Shown piece after piece: positions 10,098 through 18,564 of a stretch of 26,882 nucleotides of DNA. A program made the position numbers and the translations under genes. The stretch spans positions 1 through 26,882 of the forward strand of contig JBBHKE010000046.1 in assembly GCA_037447655.1 (NCBI GenBank), written 5' to 3'. Every line of letters begins with the position of its first letter. The first letter of the stretch is position 1. The notes under the pieces were generated by a model. It did no database searches, was not told where the DNA came from, and saw nothing but the letters and a program-made list of their open reading frames with translations. The DNA comes from Zygnema cylindricum (Eukaryota; Streptophyta; Zygnematophyceae; Zygnematales; Zygnemataceae).

Positions 10098-10844
10098 GTT
10101 AGGGCGTTTCTTGTACGCTTAATAAAAGGACAAAAAGTCATTTTTATGACAGCTAAGCAGTGTCGTCGTTCTTAATGGAACTCCGCCCAAACCCTAATCG
10201 GCATCCAGCCAAAAAAAACAACCATCGCCACGTCATCCCTGACCTTGACATAGCAATGAAAAAAGGTTAAACTGTTCGTACGTTTTGTTTCCGTACTTTT
10301 CGTATGAAAAGAGAAGTGTATATTTGTTAAGAAGTTTTGCGGTCAAGTGCACGAGTCAATTTGCAATAGTTCTCATCTGAATCGTTGACTCAGGTGCTCA
10401 TTGTATCATCTCACGACTGCGTTTCAGCATCTGGACCGTTGACTTAAAGCCACCTTGACCAAATCGCGACAAATAGCAAAAACACATCCTGCCAAAACGC
10501 AGTTTGTCAATAATGTCTTATTACAAAAGACTTCAAGAACCTTTGCAAAATTTAAACAGAATATGAGTACTGACAACATTATTGAGACTTGGCGTTACGG
10601 CCAGTAAGCAGCCTCAGCAATTGTACAATAAAATTTACGAATTGTACAAAATTTTGTACAACGTATGGGATGTTGCATGGCTCAACAATTTTGTCATTTT
10701 GTACTTTTCAAACAGATAGGAGAACTATCAAACATTTTAGACAATGGACGCTCAAGATTCAGCGGGAGATATTTATTATTATTGTTATTATTTTAGGATT
10801 TTACATGGCAATCTTGCCACAAAATATTGGCATCATCGTAAATT
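10098..10844. other. Non-coding repeat-derived sequence
   Basis: No supported gene. TTAATGGAACTCCGCCC near 10171 resembles the right tip of the 9140-10094 element and may be another decayed copy. GAGTCAATTTGCAATAG at 10352 recurs with changes near 11080 and, inverted, near 12250, so this tract shares sequence with the inverted-repeat pair that follows. Confidence 0.4.
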
Positions 10845-11190
10845 CGGAGTATCCGGCGTATCCGGCGTATCTGGCGTATTCGGCGTATTCGGCTAGCTTA
10901 ACGGAAATCCGCTCATACATTTTGTCTGCATCCAGCAACGAGCACCACGTCATTATTGACATCAGAACGGCAGAAACAAACGGTAAAACCGTACCTTTTC
11001 GTACTTCCAGATGACCATTTTTTTTTCTTGACCAGGAGCACTTGACGTATAGCGCACGAAATTTGAGGAAAGTTCCAGGGTCAATTTGTAATGATCACTC
11101 TGCTGACTGTTACGACAGCTGGTAGTTATCGTCAATTTTGACATTCCACGTGTCGCCATCTGAATCATTTATAAACTGCCTCCCGTCCAT
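10845..11190 (+). repeat. Left arm of a diverged inverted-repeat pair
   Basis: It starts with five 9-bp units of TATYCGGCG (10845-10893). It continues through AGCTTAACGG, TTTTGTCTGCATC, GGGTCAATTTGTAA and CACGTGTCGCC to CATTTATAAACTGCC. The same order is read on the complementary strand from 12382 back to about 12145. It is probably one arm of an old foldback element of about 1.5 kb. The divergence is high and the outer ends are not defined. Confidence 0.4.
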
Positions 11191-11370
11191 TTTACAAAAC
11201 TAAAAAAACAAAGAAAAGAAAAAGAAAAAAAAAGGGTAAGGTAATGCAAGGTAATTAGTAATATGTACCTGCCATATATGACGTCACAAGCCACGAAACT
11301 CCGTAATCGTACATGGAATCGTACTATCCGTACTTTTTTTCTAGAACTATTATCATTGTTAGCAGTAACC

Positions 11371-11592
11371 TACACCGCGTATCGCTATTAGTGTTAATAG
11401 TTTTTTTTGCCGCTTAAAACATCTTTTCTCCGTACACGCTTGTCGGATTATAGATCTGACGGTTGCGATTGAAAGCCAAGATCCTCAGCTCCCGATTGGC
11501 GTTCTCCGTGTGAAAATTCGACTAGTGTGTACGGATAAAAATTGTGTTTAGTGGCGAAAAAATAATTAACACTAATAACGATGCACGGTGTA
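11371..11592 (+). mobile_element. TA-flanked MITE, family 2, complete copy
   Basis: It runs TA CACCGCGTATCGCTATTAG to the complementary end GCACGGTG TA. The inverted arms extend inward by about 70 bp on each side: TTTTCTCCGTACACGC against GTGTGTACGGATAAAA, and GCCGCTTAAAAC against GTTTAGTGGCG. The unpaired middle contains CTCCCGATTGGCG. It shares middle and arms with 14270-14487 and, in reverse, with 22167-22387. Confidence 0.75.
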
Positions 11593-12139
11593 GTAATTAG
11601 TAATCGCGTATTGAATAACAGACAAGTACATTCACAAATTGTTAAACATTTCAAAAAAATGGGATGCAAAGAAGTCAACAACCTTTGTTTCTTTCTAAAA
11701 AGATAGCAATGATTCTTGAGAAAATGGACGGTCGAGATTTATCCTAAGAAAATATTTATTGCTTACATAATTAATATATATATATATATATGCACTTCTT
11801 CTCACAAATATGTTATCTATTTGGAAGGCTCAAGATTGTTAAATCATCTATATCCCAGTTTTGACGCTTGTCTGTTATATAATGATTGACAAGTGGCGTT
11901 ACTGCGAGCAATCACATCAATTGTCAAAAAAGTACACTAGCTGTACTTTTTTTTCTGTACAAATCCTGAGGTTATACCGTTATAGTACTGGTTTCTGACT
12001 TCACACGTGTGAACACTTTCACTCTGTTTGCATTTTGAAGGTTCCGGAAGTTTTGTAAAATGCGACAAAAATGGAAGACTTATGACATGCTGCGTTTCGA
12101 CAGTTCTGGATTTGTAATTAATTAATTATCGAACGGAAG
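11593..12139. other. AT-rich non-coding spacer with a short TA run
   Basis: No gene seen. A run of alternating TA lies at about 11773-11791. GAAAATGGACGGTC at 11720 resembles CAATGGACG-type segments at 10742 and 12408, indicating scattered repeat fragments. Confidence 0.4.
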
Positions 12140-12144
12140 GCAAA

Positions 12145-12382
12145 GAAAAAAAAAAGGAAGGCAAAGGCGGTTTAAGTAAATAATCCACAATATGACACGT
12201 AGGCTGTAGGTGTTGACGCGAGTCAACGATGTCAGAGGGGCTACAGTAGATTTGCAAATTGACTCTCGGACTTCCCACAATATTCGTACCAAATGCAGAA
12301 AGACACATTTCGTGTTGGTTTCTTAACTTTTTTTTGGCCTTCGCCGAATATGCCAGATACGCCGGAAATACGGATATGCCAA
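12145..12382 (-). repeat. Right arm of the diverged inverted-repeat pair
   Basis: Read on the complementary strand it follows the order of 10845-11190: TTTCCGGCGTATCTGGC, AAAGTTAAG, TCTTTCTGCATTTGG, GAGTCAATTTGCAAAT, CTACGTGTCAT, ATTATTTACTTAAACCGCC. It has only two or three of the 9-bp units that number five in the left arm. Confidence 0.4.
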
Positions 12383-14269
12383 GCTGACGCATCTGACAAT
12401 TTAGGCAATGGACGTTCAGCATTCGATATGAGAAGATTTTTGGGGTTTAGTATGCGATCTCGCCGCAAATTGGCGGCATCCTCGTAAAATCCGGCGGATC
12501 ATTCGTATTCGCCATCGCTACAAACAAAAGCCGGAAAAGCCGGAAGTGATTTGCTCGTTGCTGTACTTATACGTACTGTACGATAGATCTATCCGTAGCC
12601 CTACTCGTTTTAATGTAGAAAGATTGCGAAATAGGATACGCTTTGCGCCAAAATGTGAAAAGCTTTGCCGGAAGCGACAAAGCATGAAGGGATTGGATCG
12701 TAATGATCCGGAAACTGGATTGAACGCCACGTGTACGCAAGATAGCAGGCTGGATGGATGTATATATCTTGTACAGTTAAAAAAAAATTCTACAAGCTTA
12801 CATGTACTTTTTCCTGTTTGTGTTCATTTCTGTGTCCTTTTTCCTGTTTGTCGTTTTTCTCAGCCAGCGCGAGATTGCATAAGAAAACTTACGAATTGTA
12901 CTTTTCCAGTTAATATCGTACAATTTATTGATGCTGATGACTCACCACTATCATACTATATTCGGCTATCGCATAAATTGGACTGACAGTTTTGGCGCAT
13001 ATGGTCTCCATTCACCCTCGCGATGCTTTCGGCAATCGTCAGCGTACGATAAAATGCAAAGCGTCCATTTATTTTTCAACGTTCCAGATGTGATAAGAAA
13101 GAATCGCCTTGACGTAACGGATCTCCAAATCTCCTGACAGAAAAGAATCGGCTCAGAATCCTGGACACGTCAGCAGAAGCAGGTCCATCCAGAGATTGGC
13201 AGGCGGCATCACGGGCAGGAACTTCTCAAATAAAAATAACAATTAAAAAATTTCAAATAGTACAAATAGAAATTTTACGACAAGTATTATTAGAAAAGAC
13301 TACAAATGTTATTTTCTGTGCTGAAACTCCGAGAGTACAGTAGGGACAAATGTAATCCTACATTCGTACCGGAAGGCCCTTTGCTAAGTCTTGTCGTATG
13401 TAAATGCTCTTCGAGTAACGTGATTCTATTGGTCTATTTTCTGGTTTTAGAGGAAAACTCCCACGTGCGTCCGTTAACTTTTCCTTTACAAGAGACACTT
13501 GCCTTAACGATATTGGTTTGACCGTCAGCACTATAAAATATTATGTACGGACAAATTCCTCAAACTTATGTACGGACAGTCATTTGGCCCTTGACTTGAA
13601 TGTTTGGGCGTTTTGATGCTGCACTTCTGCTGCATATTGGCAAAAGTTCGACTAAAGACAAAAAATCCGTACGGGGCACCATCAGATTTTATTTGAGATT
13701 CTGTCGGTGCTGCTTGCGTGAGCTTTACGAATTCGTTTCCTGTGTGTAAAAATCCTCCTATTCTTTGTTTTTTGACCACTTTCCTCGACAAAACAAAGTT
13801 GTTGATGTGCGCAAATTTTTTTTGGATTTTTGGATGGAAACAACAGAATCTCTGTCGCATTATTCGATTGATCCCTGACATCGACTGGCGGGAAGCAGAT
13901 CCAATCATTCCGTACACTGCCATGTTCTCATTCTAAAGATGCCAGCTCATATCCGTACATTTTTCTCCAGAAATGACGGACCGGAAAGCCCCCCCCGCCC
14001 GAAACCGAGACAAAGTTCTTAGCTCGTTTTGTCTTTTACGATAAACCAAATGGTGGACTTAGACGCCGTTTTATTTTTATATAACATGTTCGTCCATTCC
14101 ATCCACACTAGTTTATGAATTTTGTTTATGTGAAGTACGTGCGGTCCATGTTGCTCATTTTCCTAACCATAAACCCTAAGTACGACATAAAATACTTGTT
14201 TGCCGCATTTAAAAATGACGTTACGGCCGCGCGCAATTTACGGGATTCTTGAACAGCTGAGCTGAACCC
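12383..14269. other. Non-coding stretch without a recognised gene
   Basis: Frames up to about 146 codons occur, but their translations look random and carry no domain I recognise. TTTTTCCTGTTTGTSTTT is written twice near 12807 and 12838, and TATGTACGGACA twice near 13542 and 13567. The frequent CCGTAC / GTACGG words resemble those of the transposons to the left, so this is probably decayed repeat sequence. Confidence 0.45.
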
Positions 14270-14487
14270 TACACCGCGAATCGCTATTAGTGTTAATGTT
14301 TTTTTGCCACATAATACATCTTTACTCCGTACACACATGTCGTATTGTGGATCTAACGGTTGCGATTGAAAGGTAAAACTCTCAGCTTCCGATTGGCGGT
14401 CTCAAATTGAAAAAAGGACAAGTGTGTACGGAGAAAAGATGTTTTATGTGGCGAAAAATAATATTTATAATAGCGATACACGGTGTA
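14270..14487 (+). mobile_element. TA-flanked MITE, family 2, second copy
   Basis: The left end is TA CACCGCGAATCGCTATTAG. The right end is TAATAGCGATACACGGTG TA. The long arms again contain TTACTCCGTACACAC and its complement, and the middle contains TTCCGATTGGCGGTCTC. A solitary extra right tip, ATACACGGTGTA, follows at 14501-14512, so a second terminus or a duplicated end lies just outside. Confidence 0.7.
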
Positions 14488-14687
14488 GTAAGTAGTAACA
14501 ATACACGGTGTATACTAGAAACGGGAGATCGCACTTTTCAAAATTACGAAGCCTAAAACGTTTATTACAGATTTTTCTTATCGTGCGCATATTTAGTTCT
14601 GTGCGAGAGTACACCTCATCAACGTTATCATGATAAATATTGAACACCGTTGACTGTATGTTCCGTACTATACGCTTTTCAGTACAG

Positions 14688-14806
14688 TACACCGCCAATC
14701 GCTATTAGAGTCAAGGATTAAATAGCGTCAAAAAACAATTAGCGTTATTGATTCTAATTTAGTACCTGAGACGTGGCAGATTATGGTCCACGTACTTAAA
14801 TAGCGT
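14688..14806 (+). mobile_element. TA-flanked MITE, family 1, truncated at a poly(A) run
   Basis: From TA CACCGCCAATCGCTATTAG onward it is nearly identical to 9690 to about 9808, including TTAGTACCTGAGACGTGGC and ATTATGGTCCAC. It stops at TTAAATAGCGT, where 9690-9891 continues but this copy changes to AAAGTTGGAG and a 28-base A run. The right terminus is absent. Confidence 0.7.
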
Positions 14807-14816
14807 AAAGTTGGAG

Positions 14817-14844
<28 letters not shown>
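14817..14844 (+). repeat. Poly(A) run of 28 bases
   Basis: An uninterrupted run of 28 A follows TTGGAG and precedes GGGAAGGAAAAG. It could be the tail of a retroposed sequence or simple slippage DNA. No retroelement body is visible. Confidence 0.6.
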
Positions 14845-14847
<3 letters not shown>

Positions 14848-14960
14848 AAGGAAAAGAAAAGTTAGAGTTTCCGTTTGGTTGATATGGAGCTTGACTGACG
14901 ATTTTTGTCATTTTCTGTCATTTCCTGGAAACATAGCCAAACATAAGGAGGAAGAATCAG

Positions 14961-15366
14961 GAAGAGGGAAGGAGAGAGAGAGAGAGTGAGAGAGAGAGAG
15001 AAAAAAAACACAGAGCGAGAGAGAGGGAGCGAGGGAGAGGGAGAGGGAGAGACAGAGGAGAGATAGGGGAGAGAGAGGGGGAGAGAGAGAGAGAGCGAGA
15101 GAGGGAGAGAGAGGTAGAGAGAGAGGGAGAGAGGGAGAGAGAGAGGGAGAGTGAGAGAGGAAGAGAGAGAGAGAGAGAGAAAGGGAAGGAGACTGAAAGA
15201 GACGGAGGTAGAAAGACGTATTGACAGTGAGAGAGAGGGAGCGAGCGAGGAGCGAGAGAGAGGGAGAGGGAGAGGGAGAGGGAGAAGGAGAGACAGAGAG
15301 AGAGGGAGAGACAGAGAGAGAGGGAGAGAGAGGGAGAGAGAGGGGGCGAGGGAGAGGGAGAGGGAG
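14961..15366 (+). repeat. GA-rich tract ending at the ARM gene start
   Basis: About 400 bp is almost entirely G and A on the + strand, mainly GAGAGA and GAGGGAGAGG units, with short interruptions (for example near 15187-15232). It stops 14 bases before the ATG at 15381, so it probably forms the 5' untranslated region and core promoter. In plants, GAGA repeats are bound by BBR/BPC (basic pentacysteine) factors. A regulatory role here is an inference from position only. Confidence 0.7.
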
Positions 15367-15380
15367 ATGCTGCGGGAGCC

Positions 15381-18300
15381 ATGGATAGCAGAAGAAAGGT
15401 AGCAAATTCTGACGATCATGTTGACACAAATTGTGATAAAACTTTGGGTAAAGTCGTTGATAAGAATGTCGACAAAAATTTGATTAATTCCGGGTGTCCG
15501 GATTGTGCGGAAGCTCGACAAAAAAAAAAAAATGAAAAGTCTTCCGATTTGGGAATTGTTTCCCGGAATGCGGATGAAAGAAAATTATTAAAAGAAACGA
15601 TAACTTGTTTTGGGACAAGGTCTCGACCGAAACCGAAAAACCCCAATTTCAATTTCGAATCTTTTTCGAAAACCGGAAAACCAGAAATTTCTTGCATTTG
15701 CAAAAATTCCCAAAATTTTCAAAATTTTCAAAATCCGAAGAGTCCGGTAAAGCCCAATAGTCCCCAAAGTCCCCATAGTCCCAATTTTTCTTCTTCGCAA
15801 ACGCCGAGAATTTTAGAAAAATCGCACACTCACGTGAGAAAAGTCGCAAACGAAGTCGAAAATGATTTTGTAAAAAGTATGCATAAAACGCTTGAAAAAC
15901 AGCAACTTCCGGAAAGATTTAGTAAAGCTTGGAAAGAGGGAGGAGGAGGAGGAGGAGGAGTAGGAGGAGGAGTAGTACTAGGAGGAGGAGGATGGTGGGG
16001 AGGGAAGGGAGGAGGTAGAGATGCTAGGAAGACCGTGTCTTTAGCGGCTTCTTCAAGTATTACTTTGACAATGGGAGGAGATAATAGTGTAAGTAGTTTG
16101 GGAAATAGGAATCGAGATTATCGAAGATATGTTTCCGAACCAGCTTTGCAAGTTGGGAGAGGGGAGGAATCGGATTTGGACGTAAAGGAAGTCGAAATAC
16201 TTTTAGGAGTCGCTCTTTGTCAAGAAGACAGAGGGAACAAATCTTTCGATTCAAGTTTTTTGGATTCAAATCATTCGAATTCGGCATCGAAAGGAATGTT
16301 GTTGCGAGATTTCATCGTTCAAAAATCGGCGAAAGTTGGAGATGAAGAAGAAGGGAAGGAGAAGGAGAAGGAAAAGGAGAGGGAGAAGACGACGGCTTTT
16401 GAAAATTGTGGGATTGTGGGAGAAGTCGAAAGGAAAAATGATGTGAATGATCGAAATGAGAGTAAAACAGACAATACCGAGAGCAAAAATAATAAAAATG
16501 AGAGTGAAAAGGAGACTGAGGAAGCATACCAGGAAGAGCATTTGTCAGCGGTGAAAAAGTTGAGAGCCCTTTCTCGAAGTACGAGAGGGAATCGATTAAA
16601 ATTAGCTGAATTGGGAGCGATTCGAGTACTCGTTTCTGTTATCGTATCGAATTTGGGAGGAGAGGCAGTTTTAGAGGCGGCCATTACCGCTCTTTTGAAC
16701 CTTTCTTTAGAAGTCGAATTAAAAAGAATAATCGCAGATTCCGGAGCTTTACAACCTTTGTTTCTTATTCTAAAACCTACACAAGAATCGATGGGAAATG
16801 GTAATGTAAACCGCTTAATGAACAGAAACGGTCAAATTAGAAACGGTCATAATCAAAACGGTCATTATCAAAACGGTCAAATTCAAAATGGTCAAATCAC
16901 AAACGGTCAAACTAACACTAGTCCAGTTTTTTGTACTCCGGTGGTCGAGGGAGCAATTGGGGTAGTTTGTAGTTTGGCCGCAATGAGAGAGAATAGAGCT
17001 TTTGTTCGACAATTAGGTTTTGCAGAATTATTGGTCCATTTTATCGGAAAACCGGAAATGTCGCATCGAGCTCACCATGACGTGACGATGGGTTTAGTGA
17101 ACTTGGCATTGGAGGAGAGTGGGAGGGAAGAATTAGTGAATGTGGGATGTGTGGATATCCTTCTAAATGTTTTGGAGGACGAGAATGCGGAAAGGTTCAC
17201 AGAAGATGCGATTTTGTTATTAGCGGAAGTAATGAAATTACCGAGGGCAAGAATTAAATTAGAGTTGTTGGACAAAGTGGGATTAATTGGTTCCGTTATG
17301 GAGCATGGAAGTCTTCGAGCGAAAGGATATGCGATTAAAATTCTTCATCTCGTCGCTTTGGGAAGTGTAGAAGGGGTACAAATGATGTTAGAGGAGAATC
17401 TTTTGGTTCCGATTTCGTTGGTCGCGGATCAGGTGGATTTACAGTTTCGAGCCACGGTGAGATTTTTTTTTTTCTTGGATCAGTAAAAAGTAGATGGTGA
17501 GAGTAGGAGATCATTTTTTTCTTTTTTTCCTTCGTTAAGTAAAAGGAGGTGGTGAAAATTGAAGTGTTTTTTGGTTAATTAGGTTGGTGAAAAGTTCCTG
17601 TTTGGTTGTTTTTTAGGTTTTTTTTTTTTTTCACAGTTAGAGTTTTTCTTTTCGTTTTGTTTTTTTTTAAATCCTTTGTTTATCAGGTTAATTTTTCTGG
17701 TAGTAAGTAAAAGTAAATGGTAAAAAGTAAGTTTTCGATTTTGGTGAGAGAGTGATTTTTTGCTTAGGTTCTAGGGTTTGATGAATGGAGATGATGAAAG
17801 TTTTTAGCTTTTGTTTTAATAAAAATGAAATATTATATTTTTTAGGTTTCTGAGATGATAAATTTTAAGGTTTTTAGGCTTTTTTGCGATGACGAAGTTT
17901 AATTTTTTCTAGGTTTTTGAGATGACGGAGTTTAACTTTTTCAGGCTTTTGAGAATATAAAGTTTTAAGGTTTTTTAGGTTTCTGAGATGATAAAACTTA
18001 AGTTTCTTAGGTTTCTGAGATTATAAAATTTAAGGTTTTTAGGTTTTTGCGACGATAAAGTTTAAAAAATTTAGATTTGTGAGATGATAAAGTTTTTTTT
18101 TTTATTTTTAGGTTTCTAGGTGATAAAGTTAACATTTTTATGTTTTTGAGATGATTAAGTTTTTTGTTTTTAGGTTTTTCAGATGATAAAGTTTAACATT
18201 TTTAGGTTTTTGAGATGATTAAGTTTTTCTGTTTTTAGGTTTCTGAGATGATAAAATTAGTGTTTCAAGTATACTGACATTTTGCATGGATAGTAATAAA

Positions 18301-18564
18301 CTGCCATTGTTTTGCGAGTCTTTTTTTATTTATTTATCCATTCCACGATAAACAGATAGATGTTAAAAAAAAAAGTTAAACTGGAAATTTTGTTATTTTT
18401 CATCTGTCCACCTTTCCGTGTCAGTTTTATGAAACTAAATTATCATGTCATAACTCTATCGTTTCTTTCTTTTTTTGACTCATTTTTTTTTTTTTTTCCT
18501 TTTACAGGCCCAAGCTTTGGTGAATCTTTTACGGAACGAAGATAATGCAAGTTACCTCGACTAA
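15381..18564 (+). CDS. ARM-repeat protein, two exons
   Basis: Exon 1 is 15381-17456 (692 codons) and exon 2 is 18508-18564 (18 codons and TAA), giving 710 residues. The start GAGCCATGGAT has a good context. Reading through the donor (CACG/GTGAGA) gives only nine odd residues before a stop, whereas joining to TTTTACAG/GCC preserves frame and continues the ARM helix as RAT-AQALVNLLRN. Residues 1-185 are polar with a Ser/Pro/Asn-rich part (about 105-145). Residues 187-212 are mostly glycine, and 320-340 are KE-rich. From about 385 come roughly six to seven ARM repeats (AVKKLRALS, GAIRVLVSVI, ALLNLSLE, GLVNLALEE, DILLNVLED). A loop of N-G-Q/H repeats sits at 472-512. Such proteins bind partners through the ARM surface. 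Plant relatives include U-box E3 ligases, but no U-box is visible here. The exact family is uncertain. Confidence 0.8.
15934..16016 (+). repeat. GGA/GGN codon run encoding the glycine-rich segment
   Basis: Tandem GGA codons with a few GTA and TGG changes encode about 26 residues that are mostly glycine (residues 187-212). The frame is intact. The run is probably slippage-derived and flexible, and length variation between individuals is to be expected. Confidence 0.75.
16797..16917 (+). repeat. In-frame 15-bp minisatellite inside the ARM domain
   Basis: Units close to CAAAACGGTCAAATT recur about seven times and encode repeated N-G-Q/H-I/Y-Q/R motifs (residues about 472-512). They lie between the second and third ARM repeats, so they form a loop that leaves the helices on both sides intact. 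Confidence 0.75.
17457..18507 (+). other. Phase-0 intron of the ARM gene
   Basis: The donor is GTGAGA and the acceptor a long T tract ending TTTTACAG. TGACTCAT near 18476 is a possible branch site. The intron is 1051 bp and T-rich, typical of a plant intron. It contains a degenerate minisatellite. Confidence 0.8.
17840..18255 (+). repeat. Degenerate intronic minisatellite of about 35-40 bp
   Basis: About eleven units have the core TTTTTAGGTTTYTGAGATGA followed by TAAARTTTAA, with unit length varying by T-run length. The most regular units lie between 17960 and 18255. They are confined to the intron. Confidence 0.75.

Noticed and set aside
12546-12986. A 146-codon + frame as a candidate small gene
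   Set aside because: The composition looks random, with no domain, no good start context and no splice-consistent continuation. It is more likely decayed repeat DNA.
14862-15521. Long - strand frames rich in Ser/Leu/Pro opposite the GA tract
   Set aside because: They are direct translations of CT repeats, open in several frames at once, and overlap the promoter and first codons of the ARM gene.
17457-17486. Reading the ARM protein through to the stop at 17486
   Set aside because: The nine extra residues (VRFFFFLDQ) come from the splice donor and T tract. Splicing to 18508 restores an ARM-like helix in phase.
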